Below are positions 18,293-26,528 of a stretch of 64,000 bases of DNA, in pieces (the first letter of the stretch is position 1; the number at the start of each line of letters is the position of its first letter). A program made the translations under genes and the position numbers. The stretch comes from Nocardioides massiliensis (lineage in GTDB: Bacteria; Actinomycetota; Actinomycetes; Propionibacteriales; Nocardioidaceae), in assembly GCF_030811215.1 (NCBI RefSeq), contig NZ_JAUSQM010000001.1, positions 2,976,001 through 3,040,000 on the forward strand. Reading direction: 5' to 3'. The notes beneath the pieces were generated by a model. That model was not told where the DNA came from and did no database searches. It worked only from the letters and a program-made list of their open reading frames with translations.

Positions 18293-18883
18293 TCAGCGGG
18301 CGCCGAGACCGTCGAGCAGGATGGAGAGGTATTGGTCGGCGACCTCGGAAGCCGAGAACTGACCGCCGGGGCGGTACCACGCCACCGCCACCCAGACGGT
18401 GTCGCGGATGAAGCGGTAGGTCAGCACCGGGTCGAGGTCGTCACGCAGGGCACCGCTGCGGGTGCCCTCGTCGATGAGCTCGGTCCACATCGTGCGGAAC
18501 CGCTCGTTGTGCGCGCGCAGGTAGTCGAAGCGGTCGTCCTCGGCGAGCACCGCGGCGTCGTTCTGGAAGATCGCGACCGCTGGGCGGTTGCGGTCGATGG
18601 CGTCGAAGGAGATCCGCACGAGCCGCTCCAGCTTGGTGCGTGCGTCGTCGTCGGAGGCCAGCACGGCGTCGTACTCGGCGAAGAGCTGCGTCTGGAACGT
18701 CGAGAGGATCTCGTCGACCATCGACTCCTTGGAGTCGAAGTGGTGGTAGAGGCTGCCGGAGAGGATGCCGGCCGCGTCGGCGATGTCGCGCACCGTGGTC
18801 GCCCGGAAGCCCCGCGCGGCGAACAGCTCGGCGGCGATGCCGAGCAGCTCGGCGCGGCGGGTGGAGGCTCCGTTGGTGGTCAC
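18293..18883 (-). CDS. kstR2: KstR2, TetR repressor of HIP genes
   Basis: 196 aa TetR-family regulator. The helix-turn-helix is in GFRATTVRDIADAAGILSGS with LYHHFDSKESM following. In mycobacteria KstR2 represses the HIP genes and is released by HIP-CoA. GTG at 18883 is one base after the ipdF stop, giving a length close to Mtb KstR2 (200 aa); an upstream GTG/ATG start would overlap ipdF. The two ACCAAG-type near-palindromes in this cluster are its likely targets. Confidence 0.92.
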   Translation of the reverse strand: MTTNGASTRRAELLGIAAELFAARGFRATTVRDIADAAGILSGSLYHHFDSKESMVDEILSTFQTQLFAEYDAVLASDDDARTKLERLVRISFDAIDRNRPAVAIFQNDAAVLAEDDRFDYLRAHNERFRTMWTELIDEGTRSGALRDDLDPVLTYRFIRDTVWVAVAWYRPGGQFSASEVADQYLSILLDGLGAR

Positions 18884-18884
18884 G

Positions 18885-19745
18885 TCAGGCTCGCTGGCTG
18901 CTCGCTGAGATGACCTCACCGGTGAGGTACGACGCGTAGTCGCTGGCGAGGAAAACCATGACGTTGGCGATCTCCCACGGCTCTGCGGCGCGACCGAACG
19001 CCTCGCGCTGCGTCAGGACGTCGAGCAGCTCGTCGGAGGTCACCTTCGCGAGGAAGGGGTGCATCGCCAGGCTCGGCGAGACGGCGTTGACGCGGATGCC
19101 GTGCTCGGCGACGTCGAGCGCCGCACACCGCGTCAGCGCCATGACACCGGCCTTCGCTGCGGCGTAGTGCGCCTGGCCCTCCTGCGCACGCCAGCCGATG
19201 ACCGAGGCGTTGTTGACGATGGTGCCGCGGGTGCCGGCCGCGATCATCCGGTTGCTGGCCGCGCGCACGCACCGGAACGTGCCGGTGAGCGTGATGTCGA
19301 GGACGCGGGTCCACTGCTCGTCGGTCATCTCGGTGATGGGCGCGGTGCCGCCGAGACCGGCGTTGTTGATCATCACGTCGAGCCCGCCGAACGGCTCGGC
19401 CGCGTCGAGCAGGGCCTGCACCTGGGCCTCGTCGGTGACGTCACACAGCGTGCTGGCCACCCGGTCGGCGCCGAACTCGGCGGCCAGCGTCTCGTGCGCC
19501 TCGGCGACGCGGCGCTCGTGGGTGTCGCTGAGGACGACCGCCCGAGCGCCCTCCTCGAGCACGCGCCGGGTCACGGCGGCACCGATGCCGGCGCCGGCCG
19601 CGGCGGTGACGACGACGACCTTGTCGGCGAGCAGGCCATGGGGCGCGACGTAGTCGGGCACCGGCTGCTGGGGCCGACGGCGCAGGGCCGGGTCCTCGCC
19701 GGCCACCGTGTGCGCGCCGGACTGGGGGTTGGTGGGTGCGGTCAT
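18885..19745 (-). CDS. ipdF: IpdF, SDR hydroxyacyl-CoA dehydrogenase
   Basis: 286-aa SDR with a modified cofactor loop TAAAGAGIG, NNAG, NNASV and YAAAKAG. The N-terminus is about 40 residues longer than the core. ATG overlaps the fadE30 stop (ATGA). In Mtb, IpdF (Rv3559c) oxidises the hydroxy group of the HIP-CoA side-chain intermediate. Assignment is by family and by position between fadE30 and kstR2. Confidence 0.9.
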   Translation of the reverse strand: MTAPTNPQSGAHTVAGEDPALRRRPQQPVPDYVAPHGLLADKVVVVTAAAGAGIGAAVTRRVLEEGARAVVLSDTHERRVAEAHETLAAEFGADRVASTLCDVTDEAQVQALLDAAEPFGGLDVMINNAGLGGTAPITEMTDEQWTRVLDITLTGTFRCVRAASNRMIAAGTRGTIVNNASVIGWRAQEGQAHYAAAKAGVMALTRCAALDVAEHGIRVNAVSPSLAMHPFLAKVTSDELLDVLTQREAFGRAAEPWEIANVMVFLASDYASYLTGEVISASSQRA

Positions 19746-20947
19746 CCGCGGGCCTCCCGGGGTAGGCCGAGCACGCGCTCGGCGAGGATGTTGCGTTGGA
19801 TCTCGTCGGATCCGCCATAGATCGTGTCGGCGCGCGAGAAGAGGAAGATGCGCTGCCAGCCGGTCAGCTCGTACGGCGCGCCGGCCGCGCGCAGACCGTC
19901 GGCGCCGGCGACGGCCATGGCCGCCTCGCCGAGGGCGCGGTGCCAGTTGGCCCAGACCAGCTTGAAGATCGAGCCCGCGCCGCCACCGGCAGCCGAGTCG
20001 TCACCTCCGCTGACCGTGGAGAGCCCGCGCAGGGCCTGGGCGCGCATGACCTCCAGCTCGACGTCCAGGCGCGCGAGCCGGTCGCGCACGAGCGGGTCGT
20101 CGTAGCTGCCGTTGGCCTTGGCCAGCTCCACGACCCCCTCGAGCTCGCGGGCGAAGCCGACGACCTGGCCGAGGACGGAGACGCCGCGCTCGAAGCCGAG
20201 CAGCCCCATCGCGACGCCCCAGCCGGCACCGACCTCGCCGACGACCAGGTCGGCGGCGGTGCGGGCGCCGGTGAAGAACACCTCGTTGAACTCCGAGCCG
20301 CCGGTCAGCTGCTCGATGGGCCGGACCTCGACGCCCTCCTGGTCGATCGGGACCAGGAGGAACGACAGGCCGCGGTGGCGCTGGGAGCCGGGTTCGGTGC
20401 GGGCGACGACGAAGAGCCAGTCCGACAGGTGCGCGTTCGAGGTCCAGACCTTCTGACCGTCGATGACCCACTCGGCCTGGTCTCCCTCGCCCTCGAGGCG
20501 TGCCCGGGTCTGCACGGCCGCGAGGTCCGAGCCGGCGCCGGGCTCGGAGTAGCCCTGGGCCCACAGCTCCTCGACGGCGGCGATCTTCGGCAGGAAGCGG
20601 GCCTGCTGCTCGGGCGTGCCGAACGCGATCAGGGTCGGGCCGAGGAGCTCCTCGCCGAGGTGGTTGACCCGCCCGGGCGCGTCGGCGCGGGCGTACTCCT
20701 CGTGGAAGATCACCTGCTGCAGCAGGCTCAGGCCGCGGCCGCCGTGCTCGGTCGGCCACCCCAAGCAGGTCCAGCCGGAGGCGGCGAGGTGCCGGTTCCA
20801 GGCCAGCCGCTCGTCGAAGGCCTCGTGGTCACGCCCGGGTCCACCGAGCCCGCGCAGATGCGACCACTCGCCGTCGAGCTGCTCGGCGAGCCAGGTGCGT
20901 ACGTCGGCCCGGAACTCCTCGTCCTCGGGCGCGTAAGAAAGGTCCAC
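19742..20947 (-). CDS. fadE30: FadE30, HIP-CoA dehydrogenase
   Basis: 401-aa acyl-CoA dehydrogenase that introduces the first double bond into HIP-CoA. FAD/substrate segment EPGAGSDLAAV, QKVWTSNA and the C-terminal YGGSDEIQRNILAERVLGLP are seen. The GTG at 20947 gives VDLSYAPEDEEF, the normal N-terminus. Divergent from fadD3 with a candidate KstR2 operator in the 74-bp gap. Confidence 0.92.
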   Translation of the reverse strand: MDLSYAPEDEEFRADVRTWLAEQLDGEWSHLRGLGGPGRDHEAFDERLAWNRHLAASGWTCLGWPTEHGGRGLSLLQQVIFHEEYARADAPGRVNHLGEELLGPTLIAFGTPEQQARFLPKIAAVEELWAQGYSEPGAGSDLAAVQTRARLEGEGDQAEWVIDGQKVWTSNAHLSDWLFVVARTEPGSQRHRGLSFLLVPIDQEGVEVRPIEQLTGGSEFNEVFFTGARTAADLVVGEVGAGWGVAMGLLGFERGVSVLGQVVGFARELEGVVELAKANGSYDDPLVRDRLARLDVELEVMRAQALRGLSTVSGGDDSAAGGGAGSIFKLVWANWHRALGEAAMAVAGADGLRAAGAPYELTGWQRIFLFSRADTIYGGSDEIQRNILAERVLGLPREARG

Positions 20948-20959
20948 GGGTGCTACCCT

Positions 20960-20981
20960 ACCAAGCAACTGTTTGGTTGGT
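20960..20981. promoter_or_regulatory. Candidate KstR2 operator between fadE30 and fadD3
   Basis: Near-palindrome with halves ACCAAGCAA and TTTGGTTGGT; nearly the same as the site at 10932-10954. It lies in the shared promoter of two divergent KstR2-type operons. Confidence 0.7.
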
Positions 20982-21021
20982 ACCCCGCACGGACAGGACC
21001 GGGGTGGACACGGAGGTGAAC

Positions 21022-22554
21022 GTGGTCGCGACGAGCTCCACCGAGGACGCCCACACGATTCCCGCGCTGGTCCGGGCCGCGGCGGCGACGTTCGGGGACA
21101 AGCCGGCGTACGTCGCCGACGGGGTGACCACGAGCTTCCGCGAGCTGCACGAGCGCACGCGCGCCGTCGCCCAGCGCTACGTCGCCGCCGGGCTCGAGCC
21201 CGGCGACCGGGTCCTGGTCTGGGCGCCCAACAGCGTCGCCTGGGTCGAGGCCGCCCTGGCCGCCATGTATGTCGGCGCCGCGATGGTCCCCGCCAACACC
21301 CGCTACACCGCCCACGAGGTGGCCGACCTCGTCGAGCGCACCCGCGCACGGCTGGTGGTCGTCGCCGACGGCTTCCTGGGCAAGAACCAGATCGCGGACC
21401 TCACGGCAGCCGGCATCCCGCGGGAGAGCCAGGTCGTCGACGTCGCCCGCCTGCACGAGCTCCCCGCCGGCGAGGTCACCCTCGAGCAGGTCGAGGCGCG
21501 CGCCGACGCCGTGTCGCCCGACGACGTCGCCGACATCCTCTTCACCTCGGGTACGACGGGCCGCTCCAAGGGCGCGCTGTCGGCGCATCACCAGACGGTC
21601 GGCGTCGGCCGGGTCTGGGGCGAGCTCGGCGGGGTGAACGCCGACGACCGCTACCTGGTGATCAGCCCCTTCTTCCACTCCTTCGGCTACAAGGTCGGCA
21701 TCATCACCGGCCTGACGACCGGCGCGACGCTCTACCCGGTGCCGACCTTCGACGTGACCGCCGTGATGCGGCTGATCGAGACCGAGCGGATCACGATGAT
21801 CCCGGGTGCTCCCACCATCCACCAGTCGCTGCTGAACGCCCCTGACCGAGGCGACTACGACCTCTCCTCGCTGCGCCTGGTCGTCACCGGCGCCTCGGTG
21901 GTCCCGGTCGTGCTGATCGAGCGCATGCGCTCCGACCTCGGCATCGACCACGTCGTGACCGCCTTCGGCATGACCGAGTGCGTCGTCGCGACGATGGCGC
22001 GCGCCGAGGACCCCGCCGAGCTGGTGGCGACGACCTGCGGTCGCGCGGTCCCCGGGATGGAGGTCCGTGTCGATGCGCCCGAGGGCGAGGCAGGTGAGCT
22101 GCTGATGCGCGGCCCGTGGGTGATGCTGGGCTACCTCGACGACCCGGAGGCGACGGCCGCAGCGATCGACGAGGACGGCTGGCTGCACACCGGCGACGTC
22201 GCCACGATGGACGCCCAGGGCAACATCCGCATCACCGACCGGCTCAAGGACATGTACATCAACGGCGGGTTCAACGTCTATCCGGCCGAGGTGGAGCAGA
22301 CGCTCATGCGCCTCGAGGGCGTCGCCGACGTCGCCGTCGTCGGCGTTCCCGACGAGCGGATGGGCGAGGTCGGCAAGGCCTTCGTGGTCCGCACCGCCGA
22401 CGACGCCGGAGCAGCCCTCACCGCCGAGGGCGTGGTCGCCTATGCCCGCGAGCGCCTGGCCAACTTCAAGGTGCCGCGCGAGGTCGCGTTCCTCGACGTC
22501 CTGCCCCGCAACCTGGGCGGCAAGGTCCTGAAGACCGAGCTCCGCGAGCAGTGA
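21022..22554 (+). CDS. fadD3: FadD3, HIP-CoA synthetase
   Basis: 510-aa ANL-family ligase that activates HIP with CoA and ATP, starting C/D-ring degradation. Motifs: P-loop TSGTTGRSKGA, FGMTECV, DGWLHTGDVA and DRLKDMYINGGFNVYP; the catalytic lysine is in GGKVLKTEL near the end. GTG 21022 has GGAGG five bases upstream; earlier in-frame GTGs at 21004 and 21016 lack this. Length matches Mtb FadD3 (507 aa). Confidence 0.92.
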   Translation: MVATSSTEDAHTIPALVRAAAATFGDKPAYVADGVTTSFRELHERTRAVAQRYVAAGLEPGDRVLVWAPNSVAWVEAALAAMYVGAAMVPANTRYTAHEVADLVERTRARLVVVADGFLGKNQIADLTAAGIPRESQVVDVARLHELPAGEVTLEQVEARADAVSPDDVADILFTSGTTGRSKGALSAHHQTVGVGRVWGELGGVNADDRYLVISPFFHSFGYKVGIITGLTTGATLYPVPTFDVTAVMRLIETERITMIPGAPTIHQSLLNAPDRGDYDLSSLRLVVTGASVVPVVLIERMRSDLGIDHVVTAFGMTECVVATMARAEDPAELVATTCGRAVPGMEVRVDAPEGEAGELLMRGPWVMLGYLDDPEATAAAIDEDGWLHTGDVATMDAQGNIRITDRLKDMYINGGFNVYPAEVEQTLMRLEGVADVAVVGVPDERMGEVGKAFVVRTADDAGAALTAEGVVAYARERLANFKVPREVAFLDVLPRNLGGKVLKTELREQ

Positions 22555-22602
22555 GCACCGAGCTCCGCGAGATGTGAACCCAGCGCTGCGCGAGCAGTCC
22601 TG
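22534..22602 (+). repeat. Three tandem 23-bp imperfect repeats at the fadD3 3' end
   Basis: Copies start at 22534, 22557 and 22580; the first carries the last codons and stop of fadD3 (TELREQ), the other two lie after the stop. Copies 1 and 2 agree at most positions and copy 3 is diverged. Confidence 0.75.
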
Positions 22603-22642
22603 ACCCGTACGACATCCAAGACACCCTGACGAGGAGCACCGC

Positions 22643-23800
22643 GTGGACCTGTCCCTGTCGGATTCCGAGCTGGCCTTCCAGGCCGAGGCGCGGGAGTGGC
22701 TGGCGGCCAACGTGCCGAGCGAGCCCCTGCCCTCCATGGACACCCCGGAGGGGTTCCGCGCCCACCAGGAGTGGGAGGCACGGCTCGCCGAGGCCCGCTG
22801 GTCGGTCGTCTCCTGGCCGCGGGAGTTCCACGGCCGGGAGGCCTCGCTGGTCGAGTGGGTGATCTTCGAGGAGGAGTACTACCGCGCCGGCGCTCCCGGC
22901 CGGGTCTCCCAGAACGGCATCTTCCTGCTGGCGCCGATCATCTTCGACCACGCCACCCCCGAGCAGCAGGCGCGCTACCTGCCGTCGATGGCGACGGGCG
23001 AGAAGGTCTGGGCTCAGGCGTGGTCCGAGCCGGAGGCCGGCTCCGACCTCGCCTCCCTGCGGTCCACCGCGCGCCGTGACGAGGAGCGCGGCGGGTGGAT
23101 CCTCAACGGCCAGAAGACGTGGTCGTCGCGGGCGGCCTACGCGCACTGGGGGTTCGGGCTCTTCCGCTCCGACCCCGAGGCCCAGCGGCACGCGGGCCTG
23201 ACGTACTTCTGCTTCCCCCTCGACACCGAGGGCATCACCGTCCGGCCGATCCCCCAGCTCGACGGCGAGCCGGGCTTCGCGGAGCTGTTCTTCGACGAGG
23301 TCTTCGTGCCCGACGAGGACGTGCTGGGCGCACCGGGCGACGGTTGGCGGGTCGCGATGAGCACGGCGGGCAACGAGCGCGGCCTCTCGCTGCGCTCCCC
23401 CGGCCGGTTCTGCGCCGCGGCCGACCGGCTCCTGCAGACCTACGCCGACACCGACGAGGAGCTGCGCGCCCCCGTGACCGATGCGGTCGCCGAGGCGTGG
23501 ATCCGCGCCCAGGCCTACCGCTTCTACACGTGGGGCACCGTGACCCGGCTGCGCGACGGCGGCGAGATGGGTGCCGCCGGCTCGGTCAACAAGGTCTTCT
23601 GGTCCGAGCTCGACGTGGCCCTGCACGAGGCCGGACTCGACCTGCGCGGCCCCGAGGCGGAGGTCGCCTCGCCCTGGCTCGACGGCTACACCTTCTCGCT
23701 GTCCGGCCCGATCTACGCCGGGACCAACGAGATCCAGCGCAACATCGTCGCCGAGCGGATCCTCGGCCTGCCCCGTGAGCCCCGTGGAGGTGCCAAGTGA
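22643..23800 (+). CDS. fadE31: FadE31, acyl-CoA dehydrogenase alpha-type subunit
   Basis: 385 aa with EPEAGSDLASL, GQKTWSS and IYAGTNEIQRNIVAERILGLP. GTG start after GAGGAGC. In Mtb FadE31 forms alpha2-beta2 enzymes with FadE32 or FadE33 that act on late HIP-pathway CoA esters. It overlaps fadE32 by GTGA and is probably read from the fadD3 promoter across an 88-bp gap. Confidence 0.9.
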   Translation: MDLSLSDSELAFQAEAREWLAANVPSEPLPSMDTPEGFRAHQEWEARLAEARWSVVSWPREFHGREASLVEWVIFEEEYYRAGAPGRVSQNGIFLLAPIIFDHATPEQQARYLPSMATGEKVWAQAWSEPEAGSDLASLRSTARRDEERGGWILNGQKTWSSRAAYAHWGFGLFRSDPEAQRHAGLTYFCFPLDTEGITVRPIPQLDGEPGFAELFFDEVFVPDEDVLGAPGDGWRVAMSTAGNERGLSLRSPGRFCAAADRLLQTYADTDEELRAPVTDAVAEAWIRAQAYRFYTWGTVTRLRDGGEMGAAGSVNKVFWSELDVALHEAGLDLRGPEAEVASPWLDGYTFSLSGPIYAGTNEIQRNIVAERILGLPREPRGGAK

Positions 23801-24753
23801 GGTTCGAGCCGACCAGCGAGCAGCGCGACTTCGTCGCCTCCCTCGACCGGCTGCTGGCCAGCAGCGACACGGTCGCGGCCAACCGTGCCTGGTCCGAGGG
23901 TGACGCGGGAGCGGGTACGACGCTGTGGCAGCGCCTGGCCGAGCAGGGCGTCCACGCCCTGGTCGTGGCCGAGGACGCGGGCGGCATGGGCGCCAGCGAC
24001 GTCGAGTTGGTGCTCGCCCACGAGCTGCTCGGGCGGTACGCCGTCCCGGGTCCCTGGGCCGAGGTCGCCTACCTCTCCCACGCCCTCGCCGACGACGAGG
24101 CCCTCGCCGCCCTGGCCGAGGGCGAGCTCGCCACCGTCGCCGCCCCACCCCACACGCCGTACGCCGTCGACGGGGCGAGCGCCGCGGTGGTCTACGTGGC
24201 CCAGGAGGGCACCCTGCACCGCGCGAGCGTCGCGGCCGCCGCGGAGTCCGTCGACCGCTCCCGCAAGCTGGCCACGGTCACCGCCGGCGACGCCGTGCCG
24301 ACCGGTGACCTCGAGCGTGCGTTCGACACGGCGGTGCTGGCGACCGCAGCCCACCTGCTCGGTGCCGGTGAGCGCGTGCTGGCCGACACCGTCGACTACG
24401 TGAAGCAGCGGCGTCAGTTCGGCCGCGAGATCGGCTCCTACCAGGCGATCAAGCACCAGCTCGCCGACGTGCGCATCGCGCTCGACTTCGCGCGTCCGCT
24501 GATCCGCGGCGCGGCGCTCGCCGAGCCGGGCGACCGAGCCCGTGACGTGTCGGCCGCGAAGTCCGCGGCCGCGGACGCGGCGTACCTCGCCTCCCGCGTC
24601 GGCCTGCAGTGCCACGGCGCCATCGGCTACACGCAGGAGTTCGACCTGAGCCTGTGGATCACGCGCATCCGCGCGCTCGTGTCGGCCTGGGGCACGCCGG
24701 CCTTCCACCGCCGCCGAGTGCTCGCCGCCGTCCTGCCCGCCGCTACCCGCTGA
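23797..24753 (+). CDS. fadE32: FadE32, acyl-CoA dehydrogenase beta-type subunit
   Basis: 318-aa short acyl-CoA dehydrogenase-like subunit; GTG overlaps the fadE31 stop. RRQFGREIGSYQAIKHQLAD and HGAIGYTQEFDLSLW are family marks of the C-terminal domain, while the N-terminal part is short, as in steroid-type ACAD partner subunits. With FadE31 it is thought to dehydrogenate MOODA-CoA. Confidence 0.88.
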   Translation: MRFEPTSEQRDFVASLDRLLASSDTVAANRAWSEGDAGAGTTLWQRLAEQGVHALVVAEDAGGMGASDVELVLAHELLGRYAVPGPWAEVAYLSHALADDEALAALAEGELATVAAPPHTPYAVDGASAAVVYVAQEGTLHRASVAAAAESVDRSRKLATVTAGDAVPTGDLERAFDTAVLATAAHLLGAGERVLADTVDYVKQRRQFGREIGSYQAIKHQLADVRIALDFARPLIRGAALAEPGDRARDVSAAKSAAADAAYLASRVGLQCHGAIGYTQEFDLSLWITRIRALVSAWGTPAFHRRRVLAAVLPAATR

Positions 24754-24766
24754 CCAGGAGCACGCC

Positions 24767-25819
24767 ATGGAGTTCGCCCTCACCGAGGAGCAGGAGGAGC
24801 TGGTCTCGACCGTCCGCTCCCTGCTGACCAAGCGCGCCGACAGCGCCGCGGTCCGCGCCGCCAGCACCTCGGAGTCCGGTCACGACCCCGCCCTGTGGCA
24901 GCTATTGGTCGAGCAGATCGGTGCCGCGGCTCTCGCGGTCCCCGAGGCGCACGGCGGCGCCGGCTTCACGCTCTTCGAGACCCTGCTGATCCTCGAGGAG
25001 GTGGGCCGCTCGCTCGCCCCGTCGCCGCTGCTCGCCTCGGTGCTCACCTCCGAGGCACTGCTCGCCACGAGCAACCCGGACTCCGCGCTGCTCGAGCCCT
25101 TGGCCGCTGGCACGCTCGGCACCGTCGCGTTGGCCGGTGACACGGTCACCGCGCGTCAGGACGGCGACGGGTGGGTCCTCGAAGGCACCGCTACCAACGT
25201 CCTGGAGGCAGACCAGGCCGAGGTGCTGCTCGTCGTGGCCGGCACCGACGCCGGTCCGACGCTGTTCGTCGTCGACCCGGCCGAAGCGCAGCCCACCTGG
25301 GTCCCGAGCATGGACCAGGCGCTGCGGATCGGCGACATCGCCTACTCCGCCACGCCCGCGCGGCCGCTCGCAGCGGACGCGACCGCGGTCGCAGCCCGCA
25401 TCAACCAGGTCGGCGCCGCAGCGACCGCTGCCCTCCAGGTCGGCGTCGCCTCGCGCGCGCTGGAGATGACGGTCGCCTACGCGAAGGAGCGCGAGCAGTT
25501 CGGTCGTCCGATCGGCTCGTTCCAGGCCCTCAAGCACCGCATGGCCGACATGCTCGTGCAGGTCGAGATGTCGCGCTCGGCGTCGTGGGCGGCGTCGTAC
25601 GCCGTGGCCCACCACACGAGCGAGGCGGACCGCCTGGCGCACGTGGCGAAGTCGTACTGCGGCGAGGCGCTCGAGCACGTGGCCGCCGAGACCGTGCAGC
25701 TGCACGGCGGCATCGCGATCACCTGGGAGCACGACGCCCACCTGGTGTTCAAGCGCGCGCACGCCCTCGGCCAGCTCTTCGGCACCCCTCTCGCGCACCG
25801 GGCGGCGCTGGCGCGCTGA
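24767..25819 (+). CDS. fadE33: FadE33, acyl-CoA dehydrogenase beta-type subunit
   Basis: 350 aa, ATG after CCAGGAG. EREQFGRPIGSFQALKHRMAD and LHGGIAITWEHDAHLVFKR mark the C-terminal ACAD domain. Third in fadE31-32-33, the order of Rv3562-Rv3564. Forms an alternative heteromer with FadE31. Last gene of the operon; a short repeat follows before the convergent hsaB. Confidence 0.88.
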   Translation: MEFALTEEQEELVSTVRSLLTKRADSAAVRAASTSESGHDPALWQLLVEQIGAAALAVPEAHGGAGFTLFETLLILEEVGRSLAPSPLLASVLTSEALLATSNPDSALLEPLAAGTLGTVALAGDTVTARQDGDGWVLEGTATNVLEADQAEVLLVVAGTDAGPTLFVVDPAEAQPTWVPSMDQALRIGDIAYSATPARPLAADATAVAARINQVGAAATAALQVGVASRALEMTVAYAKEREQFGRPIGSFQALKHRMADMLVQVEMSRSASWAASYAVAHHTSEADRLAHVAKSYCGEALEHVAAETVQLHGGIAITWEHDAHLVFKRAHALGQLFGTPLAHRAALAR

Positions 25820-25822
25820 CGC

Positions 25823-25868
25823 GGTCTCGACCCTTCGGCTCCGCTCAAGACACCGCTCCGCTCGACCC
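25823..25868. repeat. GTCTCGAC-type short repeat at fadE33/hsaB junction
   Basis: Starts GGTCTCGACCCTTCGGCTCC and ends CCGCTCCGCTCGACCC, a partly self-complementary element. Related GTCTCGAC/CTCGACC units occur at 648-665, inside hsaD (28311-28334) and inside mod (36589-36618). It sits between converging genes. Confidence 0.65.
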
Positions 25869-25873
25869 ACCGG

Positions 25874-26524
25874 TCAGGTCGCGGTGCGGTACTGCCCCTG
25901 GTAGTAGAGCAGCGGGTCCGTCGCGCCCCCCTCGTCGAAACCGAGATCGACGACCTTGCCGACCACGATGTAGTGGTCGCCGGCCGGATGGACGGCGTGG
26001 ATGGTGCAGTCGACGTAGCCGACCGTGCCCGCTAGCAGCGGCGATCCGGTGCCGGGCGCCGGCGACCAGTCGACCCCGGCGTACTTGTCGGCGCCGCGGG
26101 AGGCGAACTGGTTCGATACCGCGGCCTGGTTGGCGGCGAGGAAGTTGACGCAGAAGCTCCCGGCACGCTGGATCATCGGCCAGGCGCGCGAGGTCTTCGA
26201 CGGCAGGAACGTCACCAGCGGCGGCGACAGCGAGACGCTCGCGAACGACTGGCAGGTCATCCCGACCGGCTCACCGCCGGAGATCGCGGTCACGACCGTC
26301 ACGCCGCTGCAGTAGCGGCCCAGCACGTCGCGGAACTTGCGTGCCGCGGCCTGCGCCTCCTCGTCGTCGACACCGAGTCCCGTGCCCTCACCAGGGCGCA
26401 GCTCGAAGTCGAAGTTGCCGAGGAAGGAGTCGATCAGCTCCCGCGGTGGCCAGGACGCCGCCGCGTCGGGGCGCATGCCCTCGGGGATGTCGTGATCGGT
26501 GTGATCGGTGTGCACGGTGCCCAC
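25874..26524 (-). CDS. hsaB: HsaB, flavin reductase of 3-HSA hydroxylase
   Basis: 216 aa FMN flavin-reductase domain protein (GVTVVTAISGGEPVGMTCQ, LPSKTSRAWP, SFCVNFLAA). It supplies reduced flavin to HsaA. The N-terminus is about 30 residues longer than in Mtb and holds a TDHTDHD stretch; an internal GTG at 26515 is a plausible start because the upstream AGG is better spaced for it. Last gene of hsaA-D-C-B on the minus strand, four bases after hsaC. Confidence 0.9.
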   Translation of the reverse strand: MGTVHTDHTDHDIPEGMRPDAAASWPPRELIDSFLGNFDFELRPGEGTGLGVDDEEAQAAARKFRDVLGRYCSGVTVVTAISGGEPVGMTCQSFASVSLSPPLVTFLPSKTSRAWPMIQRAGSFCVNFLAANQAAVSNQFASRGADKYAGVDWSPAPGTGSPLLAGTVGYVDCTIHAVHPAGDHYIVVGKVVDLGFDEGGATDPLLYYQGQYRTAT

Positions 26525-26528
26525 CTCA

